Shown here: positions 7,979 to 15,492 of the stretch, piece after piece
Position numbering within the stretch: position 1 is the stretch's first letter
Layout of the letters: each line of letters starts with the position of its first letter
IMG/VR virus record: IMGVR_UViG_3300032236_000383
Coordinates: 1-36,760 of that record
Origin: a virus
DNA length: 36,760 nt
Direction: 5' to 3' (one strand)
The notes under the pieces: generated by a model
Told to the model about the DNA's origin: nothing
Databases searched by the model: none
Seen by the model: only the letters and a program-made list of their open reading frames with translations
Translations under genes and position numbers: made by a program

Positions 7979-8490
7979 TGGCTGCACTACCCGTTTTGAT
8001 GGCTGTGTCGTCTGCGGTCAGCGCGATCGGCGCGATCAACCAGGCGAATGCGCAGGCTGCGAGCTACAGGTCGCAGGCGCAGGCCCAGGAATACAACGCC
8101 ACGATCGAGCGCCAGAACGCGCAGGTGGCGAACGACCAGGCCAACGCGCAGGAAGAACAACAGCGCCGCAAATTTTCGATGATGCAGGGCCAGGCTTTGG
8201 CTGGTGCCGCGCAATCGGGTGCCGGCATGGACGGCTCCAACAAGGATGTCCTGGCGCAGAACGATCTCATGAACGAGCTCGACGCGCTGACGATCCGCTA
8301 CGAAGGCCAGCAGAAATCGCGCGGCCTCGAGGCGCAGGCACAGCTCGACCAGTACGGCGCAACGGTCAGCCGACAGAATGCCGACAACGCGCAAACCGCT
8401 GGTTTTTTCAATGCCGGAGCGAGCCTGTTGTCAGGCGCTGCGAATGGCTACGCCGCGTTCAAGGGCATCGGCCCGTGGAAAGGCGCATAA
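7978..8490 (+). CDS. Internal virion protein (T7 gp14-like)
   Basis: A 170-residue Ala/Gln-rich protein. It has a hydrophobic N-terminal segment (residues 2-20), a long central helical region full of Gln and Asn (AQAASYRSQAQAQEYNATIE and on), and a Gly/Ala-rich C-terminal hydrophobic segment. This matches gp14-type proteins, which are stored in the head, ejected first and form a channel in the outer membrane. It starts on the last base of the preceding stop codon. The class call rests on composition, size and position before two giant internal proteins; sequence similarity in this class is always low. Confidence 0.75.
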   Translation: MAALPVLMAVSSAVSAIGAINQANAQAASYRSQAQAQEYNATIERQNAQVANDQANAQEEQQRRKFSMMQGQALAGAAQSGAGMDGSNKDVLAQNDLMNELDALTIRYEGQQKSRGLEAQAQLDQYGATVSRQNADNAQTAGFFNAGASLLSGAANGYAAFKGIGPWKGA

Positions 8491-8493
8491 GAC

Positions 8494-11400
8494 ATGGCCG
8501 TCAAGATCCCGCAGTACGAAGAGCGCCTGACACCAAACGGTTTTGGCATGGTTCCGCAGGCACGCGGCGTCGAAATTTCCGGCGCTGTCGGCCAGGGGAT
8601 GCAACGTCTCGGGCAGGCCGGAGAGCAGCTGGCTGGCACGATGATCAGGATCGACCAGCAGCAGCAAGAAGCCAACGAGATGAGCCAGGTCGGTCTGAAG
8701 CTGTCGGAATTCAAGCAGCATCAGGAAGAGCAGTACCAGAAGCTCTCGACCTCATACCGGCCAGACAATGTGACCGATGCTGACGGCACGGTTCATCCTG
8801 CAGCTGAAGGCGACTACACCGGGTTTCACGGCCAGGTGGTCAAGCAGTTCCAGGCTGATCGCGATGCGTTCCTGAAAAACATTCAGAACCCTCGTGTGCG
8901 TCAGTACGCAGAGAACCATCTGCTGCAGCTGCAGGACGCATACTCAAGTTCCTCGCTGCAGTGGGAAGGCAAGCAGACGATCGCCAAGCGCGACAACGAG
9001 CTGATCGCCACGACCGAAAACTACGGCAAGGATCTGATGAAGAACCTGTCGCCGGAGCAGTTCGCGTTTGCCAACGCAGCTGTCGGCGGCATGATCGCCA
9101 ACAACGACATGTTGACGCCCGACCAGAAGGTCGATCGCCTGCGTAAGGCCAAGGCTGCGCTGTTGAATTACGCGCTGCAAGGCGTGAACGAGCGCACGCC
9201 GCAAGACCTCGTCGATGCGCTGCATGAGGCAGTCGGCAAAGACACAACGGCTGCTGCGCCGGCAGCAATGCCAGGTCCAGATACCAGCACGGTGAAAGGC
9301 CTGATCACGCCAGGCAACATCGACCTCGCCAACCGACCGCAGGTCAAGAACAAGGACGGCTCGATTTCGACGGTGAGCTCGTTCTCGGTAAACATCGAAG
9401 GCAAGGAAGTCTTGCTGACGCCGATCACCGAAGACGGCAAGGTGCTGACCGAGCAGCAGGCGATCGAGAAGTACAAGAAGGACGGCAAAAACCTTGGCAT
9501 TTTCGACACGCCTGAAGACGCATCCGCATACGCACAGCAGCTGCACGAGTACCAGGACAAGTTCTACAACGCCAAGAAGCCAGCCGAAAGCGGTGCTGTG
9601 CAGTCTGCTGGAATTCCGATCTCCAGCGATCTGCCGATGGGCATGCGCAACCGCAACCCTGGCAACATCAAGTACGCTCGCCAGGCTGATGCCACGAAGT
9701 CCGACTCGAAAGATCAAGGCGACGCACAGGCGCGCTATGAGACTGACGAAATGGGTTTCGCGGCCATGTATCGCTTGGCGCTGCGCAAATTTGATGGCGG
9801 CAAGAACACGGTCGACAGCCTGATTGCCGGCAATGGCGGCTGGACACCTGGCAACCATGAAGCCGCGGCCAGTGTGGCGCGCAAGATGGGCATTGGCCCA
9901 AACGACACAGTCGATCTGCGCGACCCGGCAACGCTCGAAAAGTTCGGCCGGGCTCTGGTTTCGCAGGAGCAGGGGCCAGGTGCCAAGCATTACCCCGACC
10001 AGGTCTACGGCGCGATCGCCAAGGATGTGCTGGCCGGCAAACCTGTCACGAAGGCGACGAGCTACAGCGCAACCTCAAGCGATGGCGCATTGCCTGGAGT
10101 GACCGTCACAGCATCGAAGTCTCAAGCCAATCCGTTCATTCGCGACCTTGTCAGCCAGCTGCCACCCGAGCAGATCATCCCGACGCTAAACAAGGCCGAG
10201 GCAGAAGTGCATCGGCAGATGGGTGTGGCTCGGTCTTCTCTGGAGCCCGTTCTCAACAATCACCTGGTAATGGCAGCCAACGGTGATGCGCCGCCGCAGC
10301 CGCTGACCGAAGATCAATTCGTGGGCGCTTACGGCATGGTCGATGGACCGCGTCGCTATGAAGGCTACCGCGAGGCCATGAGCTTGGCTCCTGACGTGCA
10401 GGCCGCCAAAACCCTGCCGGTCGACAAGCAGGCTGCGTTTCTGGAAGCGCGCCGGCCGCAACCGAGCGATCCGCTCTACGCGATCAAAGCCGACAAGTAC
10501 CAGAAGCTCGCACAGGCGATCGATGCGCAGAACAAGGTGCGCGCCGACGATCCGGTGGCATGGGCCGGTGCGAACAAGTTCGCCGACGTGCAGCCGCTCA
10601 ACTTCAACGACCGCGCAGCATTTGCAGCCGAGCTGACCAAACGCCAGGGTGTGGCATCGACAATGTCGACCATGTTCGGAACCAAGCCTGCGCTGCTGAC
10701 GAAGGCCGAGCAAGCGACGCTGTCGGCCGGCTTCAACAACATGACGACCCCACAGAAGCTGGATTACCTCAAGACCATGCGCGGTGCGGTGAGCGGAGAC
10801 GCCTATCGCGGCCTGGTCCAGGCGATCGCGCCTGACAGCCCGGTGACGGCCGTGGCCGGTGGCATCATGGCTGAGACGAACAACAACACAATCGCCGGCG
10901 GCATGATTGGATCTGACAAGGTCTATCGCCCCGACGTGGTCGCAGGACTGATCCTTGAGGGCGAGCAGCTCCTCAACCCGAACAAGGCCGCCAAGGCACA
11001 GGACGGTACCGGCAAGATGTTGCCGATGCCGCCCGACAAAGACATGCGCCAGGCGTTCGCTGATCAGATGGGCAATTCCTTTGCGGGCAATGCGACGCGC
11101 GCCGACATCACGTTCCAAGCCGTGCGCGCTTACTACGCCGGCAAATCCGCACGCGATGGCGATGTGTCCGGCAATTTCGATTCCGGCCGCATGAAGGAAG
11201 CGATCGAAGCTGTCACGGGCGGCGCGACTGAAATCAACGGCAAGGGCTCGGTGCTGCGTCCCTGGGGGATGTCTGAGCCTTACTTCAAGGACCAGGCGAA
11301 GAAGAAGTTCGACCAGGCGATCGCTGCCAATGGCTACACCAAAGGCATGTTCGATCAATGGGGCGCTTTCGGTCTCGAGATGATGGGTGATCCCGCCGGC

Positions 11401-11628
11401 AATGGCCGTGACCTGTACCTGGTCAAGAACGGCAACAGCTACCTGTTCGGCAAGGACGGCAGGCCGATGGTGCTCGATTTGACGCAAGCTCCGTCGATGA
11501 TGAGCCAGATCCCGACCAGCAACGAAGCCGATCGCCAGCAAGGTCAGCCGGCGGCACCGCTGCCGCCAGTGACCACCAAGCCGGAAAAGACTGACAAGAT
11601 GACCACGACCAAGCCAAAAGCAAAATGA
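8494..11628 (+). CDS. Internal virion protein with muramidase-like domain
   Basis: A 1044-residue member of the T7 gp15/gp16-like ejection proteins. Residues 1-250 are helical and Gln-rich. Residues about 274-360 form a domain known from other phage ejection proteins (GNIDLANRPQVKN start, LGIFDTPEDASAYAQQLHEY end). Residues about 382-515 begin MRNRNPGNIKYAR and continue through DEMGFAAMYR and SQEQGP, a pattern of phage lysozyme-like virion hydrolases that cut peptidoglycan during entry. Candidate catalytic acids are E416 or E419, not certain. The rest is helical with an LTKAEQATLSAGFNNM block; the last 50 residues are Pro/Lys/Thr-rich and disordered. The stop overlaps the next start (ATGA). 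Confidence 0.82.
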   Translation: MAVKIPQYEERLTPNGFGMVPQARGVEISGAVGQGMQRLGQAGEQLAGTMIRIDQQQQEANEMSQVGLKLSEFKQHQEEQYQKLSTSYRPDNVTDADGTVHPAAEGDYTGFHGQVVKQFQADRDAFLKNIQNPRVRQYAENHLLQLQDAYSSSSLQWEGKQTIAKRDNELIATTENYGKDLMKNLSPEQFAFANAAVGGMIANNDMLTPDQKVDRLRKAKAALLNYALQGVNERTPQDLVDALHEAVGKDTTAAAPAAMPGPDTSTVKGLITPGNIDLANRPQVKNKDGSISTVSSFSVNIEGKEVLLTPITEDGKVLTEQQAIEKYKKDGKNLGIFDTPEDASAYAQQLHEYQDKFYNAKKPAESGAVQSAGIPISSDLPMGMRNRNPGNIKYARQADATKSDSKDQGDAQARYETDEMGFAAMYRLALRKFDGGKNTVDSLIAGNGGWTPGNHEAAASVARKMGIGPNDTVDLRDPATLEKFGRALVSQEQGPGAKHYPDQVYGAIAKDVLAGKPVTKATSYSATSSDGALPGVTVTASKSQANPFIRDLVSQLPPEQIIPTLNKAEAEVHRQMGVARSSLEPVLNNHLVMAANGDAPPQPLTEDQFVGAYGMVDGPRRYEGYREAMSLAPDVQAAKTLPVDKQAAFLEARRPQPSDPLYAIKADKYQKLAQAIDAQNKVRADDPVAWAGANKFADVQPLNFNDRAAFAAELTKRQGVASTMSTMFGTKPALLTKAEQATLSAGFNNMTTPQKLDYLKTMRGAVSGDAYRGLVQAIAPDSPVTAVAGGIMAETNNNTIAGGMIGSDKVYRPDVVAGLILEGEQLLNPNKAAKAQDGTGKMLPMPPDKDMRQAFADQMGNSFAGNATRADITFQAVRAYYAGKSARDGDVSGNFDSGRMKEAIEAVTGGATEINGKGSVLRPWGMSEPYFKDQAKKKFDQAIAANGYTKGMFDQWGAFGLEMMGDPAGNGRDLYLVKNGNSYLFGKDGRPMVLDLTQAPSMMSQIPTSNEADRQQGQPAAPLPPVTTKPEKTDKMTTTKPKAK

Positions 11629-14600
11629 GCGTCTTCGACATCGATCAGACCGCTGCGGTCAATTCATACGAGAACGCGCTCAGCAGCCCGATCTGGGAGA
11701 GCGACCTCAAACCGTCCTGGTATTCCGGTGCATGGAAAGCGCCGTTTACCGGTCTTGCTTCAACGGTCAACGACGCGGCACTGCTCCTGGGCGATGCCAC
11801 CACCCCGATGCTGCGCATGGCTGCGCGTCCCGTCGATCAGCTCTTCGGCACAAAGACCGAAGATTGGCTGAACGAGCAGCAGCAGATCGCTGTCGACAAC
11901 ATTAGCAACTGGTCGCCAGATCCGCGCACGACAGGCTGGCTGGGCATGGCTGGGCATGGCCTGATCAACGTCATCCCTGAAGCCATGCTGGGCGGCCCAG
12001 AAACGGCGGCAGCGTTGCAAGGCTACAAAGGATTTCGTCGATCGGTTGCCGAAGGCATTGATCCGGCCACGGCGTTGGGCGTCGGTTCTATTGAAGGCGT
12101 AGCAACCTATGCCGGCATGAAGCTGCCGATGACGTTTGCAGCTGGCGCGCCGCTTTATGCCAACCTCGGCCTGGCCGTCGGCACCAACCTCGCAGTGGGC
12201 GCGGCAACGCGCGGTGGGATCGGTGGTTGGCTCGAGGCCCGCGGCTATTCGGACATGGCCTCGCAGTACCGCGTGCTCGACCAGGAAGCGATGATGGTCG
12301 ACACGATCATGGGCCTGGGCTTTGGTGCCTATGGTCACTACGTCCACGGCAGCGCACCTGAGACCCGACCCCTGGGCGAGATTGCGCCGTCCGAGCTCGA
12401 CGCAGCGCTGGCGGCCAACAACCATTTGCACGTCGAGGTCGACACCTTGCCGGGCGTCCCGACCGATCCGGCCGCACGCCAGGCACACGTCGAGGCTGTG
12501 AACAAAGCGATCGAGGATCTGCTGGCCGGCCGTGATGTCACCGTCAATGAGGCTGTGACGCAAGCGTCGTTTGAAGAGAAGCAGCAGACGCCGTTTCGTA
12601 CCAATGCCGATGCCACGATCCGCGAGCACCTCGGTTCTGATTGGGAGCGTGTCCAGGAGGAGCTGCGCTCGCGCGGTCTGCCGGACGATCCGAACCTGTA
12701 CAACATCGATCAGCGCTCGCCTGTGCGCTTCACCGACAACGTCAGGGGCGCGATCAAGGAGTGGGAAAAGACGGGCGACACCGAAGCGCTGCTGATGCGC
12801 TTGAAGAGCCTGAATGGCGACTTGGAAGAACGCGCTGTCGCCAACGCCGGAAAGCGCTTTGCCGATCGCGAGCGCGGTGAGCTGTGGGTGCGCGAGCGCC
12901 TGATGCGTGCCGAGCGTCACGGCGACATTTCGCCTGAACAGCACGCGCTGGCGAAGTGGCTGATCGACAAGAACCCGGCGATCGCCGACGAGCTTGCGAT
13001 CTCGCTGCGCGGCAGTGGCCGGATGTCCGGCGAAGCTGGCAGCTACAACCCGGCAGAGCGCCTGGTCACGCTGATCAAAGGCGCTGGCGATGCCATGACG
13101 GGAGCTCACGAGTTCCTGCATCACTCCGAACGCATGATGCCTGAAGAGGTGCGCAAGGGCGTGCGCGAGGCCTGGATCAACAGCCTGGAGCGGCTCCAGC
13201 GCACGGCAACCGAGACGCAAAACCATCCGCTGATGCAGGCGATCGATGATGCCCTGCGCGCGGCCGCCGGCGACCGTGAAGCATTCAAGCTGATCGCCTC
13301 GCAAATTGCCGATGGCACGCTGCCGAAAGACTTCTACCAATACGTCAACCCGTCCGAGTTCTGGGCCGTTAATGCCGCACGCCTGGTGGCGCAGCGTGCC
13401 GGAGCCAAGACCTGGATCGGCAAAGCAAAGCAGTGGCTTGCCGAGCTCGTTGAGAAAATCAAATCGGTGTTTGGATTGTCCGACCAGGACGCCATCATCA
13501 AAGGCCTCGACGCGGTCCTGAAATCCGACGGCGAGATCTACGGCAAGATGATAGGCCAGGGGGACTTCTTTCCCGATGTCACCGCTGGCAAGCCTGGCGT
13601 GGAAAAACCAGGCGTCGGAGTCGAGGACAAGAACGTCAACGGCTTTGAGCCTGCGCTGCGCGTCAAGGTCCCGCTCGGCAAGATCGCGCTGCCTGAAAAG
13701 CCGCTGGTCTTGACCGGCACCAACATGAAGAACGCTGGAAAGCAGCTCGCCGGCATCGATGACGCGCTGGCAAAGTTCCCGAATGCCGACAAGTCGCCAC
13801 TCGAATGGTCGCGCATGATGGCCTATGCGATGGCGACCGACGACGTGCCGATCCCGCCCTATCGCTTCCTGAAGGAGATCAACTCCGACGGCGCGGTGCG
13901 CAAGCTCGAGACGCTGACGCCAGGTCAGATTGCTGATGCCGACCACGGCTTTGAGAATGCGCGTCTGTTCCGCGAGGCCTACACAAGCGGCGAGCTCGAT
14001 GTCGAAACCACCGGCAAGCTGTTCATGTGGTCGTTCCTGTCGCGCGGCGTCAGCCCCTACACGCAGGAAGGCCTGTTCATCGACGCCTATCCAGGGATCG
14101 GCGAGTGGTTGAAAGTCGCCGCCGAAGGCAGCTGGGACGAAAGCCGCAAGGCCGCCTTTGACCTGGGCAGCAAGGCCGAGCGCGAGAAGCTCGCCGACCT
14201 GATCCTCCAGGGCGAGATCGATGGCTGGAACGATGCCAAGAAAAAAGCAGAGAAAGAGGGCAAGGAGTTCAACAAGCCGGAGCCGACCCGCATCGAGTGG
14301 GACGAGAATGCCGACGGCACAGTGAACCTGACCTACAGCGAGTGGGCGCGCACCGCGGCACCGAAGGGCTCCGGCCAGCCGGGCTCGGGCGCAACGCACA
14401 ACCTGAACGCCTTCGGCAATCTCTTCCTGGCGAAGATGAGCGAGAAGGATGCCGACGGCGTCTCGAAGCTGCAGCGCATGCACGAGATGATGTCGGACCC
14501 GAACATGACCGGCCAGGCGATCCGTCGCTGGTTCATCGCCAATACCGAGGGCGTGGGCATCGACAACAAGGTCGTGTCGTTCACGCTCCTGGTCGCCGGC

Positions 14601-15491
14601 TTCCCTGATGTGATGGTGCTCGATCGCGTGCAGATCCGTCAGCTGTGGGACGACGGCCGCTTTGAAGGACGCAACCTCTATGACGGCCGCAAGGTCAACA
14701 ACAAGGTCGTGCCTGGCACGTCGTTGGCCGAGATCACCTACGGCGCACGCGGCCTTTTGATCTATGAGGCTGTCGAGCGCGCACTCGCCAAACGGGTCGA
14801 GAATATGTACACGGCGCTGGGCCGCCCACACGACGCCAGCATCGGCCGCTATCACTGGGAGACCTGGGTAGCAGACAGCCAGCAGGAAGCCAGCCACGGC
14901 ACGCTGGACGCGATCCTGCACGATGCCAAGGGCAACCCCGACATGATCTCCGAGGTGACCGCCAAGGAGGGCGAGTACGGTGCCTATCAGTACGGCGCGC
15001 GCTACGGCCGCACAGCTGCCGGCGAGCCTTATTTCCTGTACAAAGTAGGGGAGGGGCAGGAGCGTCGTTACACAGTTGAAGGTTTCCGCGAGTTTATGGA
15101 TGCGGTAAAATCAACAAAGAACGGCGTCGTGCCGGCCAAATTCAAAGTGACGGAGGCAGGCAATGCCCCTTGGTACGAAAGACCTGAAGTCAACCAGCAG
15201 CGCCTCGACGAGCTCGCCGCAAAATACGCAGTCCCCAGCGAGACAGAAGGAGCGGGAGCTGTTCGCACGCCTGGCGAAGGTCAAGCAGTATCCGATCGCG
15301 CCGGACGAGGAGCCGACCCCTACTCAGCAGAAACCATTATCGCCAATCGACCTGACCTGACGGTCGCCAATGAGAGCGGCGAGCTCGTCCCGGCAGGGCG
15401 CGCGCTTGCCCAGGCTGATGCGGAACTCGCAACAGCAGAGCACGAATCACAACAGTTTGACGTAGCCGCGGCCTGCGCACTGAGGGGATGA
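11625..15491 (+). CDS. Giant internal virion protein with zincin and glycosylase-like regions
   Basis: A 1288-residue protein, likely packed in the head and ejected with DNA. The first 230 residues are rich in Gly and Ala, with amphipathic segments suited to membrane passage. H495-E-F-L-H499-H500 is an HExxH zinc-protease motif in a helical, charged region. Residues about 760-1100 form a conserved block I have seen in other phage ejection or polyvalent proteins. Within it, GVGIDNKVVSF (K982) is followed 18 residues later by D1000 in VMVLDRVQIRQLW, resembling the Lys/Asp pair of helix-hairpin-helix DNA glycosylases. The last 55 residues (ETIIANRPDL to AACALRG) are a tail shared by such proteins. 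Overlaps and spacing place it in the ejection operon. Enzymatic roles are inferred. Confidence 0.8.
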   Translation: MSVFDIDQTAAVNSYENALSSPIWESDLKPSWYSGAWKAPFTGLASTVNDAALLLGDATTPMLRMAARPVDQLFGTKTEDWLNEQQQIAVDNISNWSPDPRTTGWLGMAGHGLINVIPEAMLGGPETAAALQGYKGFRRSVAEGIDPATALGVGSIEGVATYAGMKLPMTFAAGAPLYANLGLAVGTNLAVGAATRGGIGGWLEARGYSDMASQYRVLDQEAMMVDTIMGLGFGAYGHYVHGSAPETRPLGEIAPSELDAALAANNHLHVEVDTLPGVPTDPAARQAHVEAVNKAIEDLLAGRDVTVNEAVTQASFEEKQQTPFRTNADATIREHLGSDWERVQEELRSRGLPDDPNLYNIDQRSPVRFTDNVRGAIKEWEKTGDTEALLMRLKSLNGDLEERAVANAGKRFADRERGELWVRERLMRAERHGDISPEQHALAKWLIDKNPAIADELAISLRGSGRMSGEAGSYNPAERLVTLIKGAGDAMTGAHEFLHHSERMMPEEVRKGVREAWINSLERLQRTATETQNHPLMQAIDDALRAAAGDREAFKLIASQIADGTLPKDFYQYVNPSEFWAVNAARLVAQRAGAKTWIGKAKQWLAELVEKIKSVFGLSDQDAIIKGLDAVLKSDGEIYGKMIGQGDFFPDVTAGKPGVEKPGVGVEDKNVNGFEPALRVKVPLGKIALPEKPLVLTGTNMKNAGKQLAGIDDALAKFPNADKSPLEWSRMMAYAMATDDVPIPPYRFLKEINSDGAVRKLETLTPGQIADADHGFENARLFREAYTSGELDVETTGKLFMWSFLSRGVSPYTQEGLFIDAYPGIGEWLKVAAEGSWDESRKAAFDLGSKAEREKLADLILQGEIDGWNDAKKKAEKEGKEFNKPEPTRIEWDENADGTVNLTYSEWARTAAPKGSGQPGSGATHNLNAFGNLFLAKMSEKDADGVSKLQRMHEMMSDPNMTGQAIRRWFIANTEGVGIDNKVVSFTLLVAGFPDVMVLDRVQIRQLWDDGRFEGRNLYDGRKVNNKVVPGTSLAEITYGARGLLIYEAVERALAKRVENMYTALGRPHDASIGRYHWETWVADSQQEASHGTLDAILHDAKGNPDMISEVTAKEGEYGAYQYGARYGRTAAGEPYFLYKVGEGQERRYTVEGFREFMDAVKSTKNGVVPAKFKVTEAGNAPWYERPEVNQQRLDELAAKYAVPSETEGAGAVRTPGEGQAVSDRAGRGADPYSAETIIANRPDLTVANESGELVPAGRALAQADAELATAEHESQQFDVAAACALRG

Positions 15492-15492
15492 C

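Noticed and set aside
11760-14921. A 1053-codon open frame on the minus strand opposite the 1288-aa gene, and several similar long antisense frames (for example 10186-11541, 16591-17778, 33898-35010)
   Set aside because: They mirror the plus-strand genes in a codon phase that GC-biased third positions keep free of stops. Their text is rich in Arg, His, Leu and Val, has no ribosome sites or domains, and the plus frame has clear protein families.
15163-15360. A 65-codon plus-strand frame inside the end of the 1288-aa gene
   Set aside because: It is internal, with a poor start site and Ser/Pro/Lys-rich text. The enclosing frame continues to a recognisable C-terminal block.
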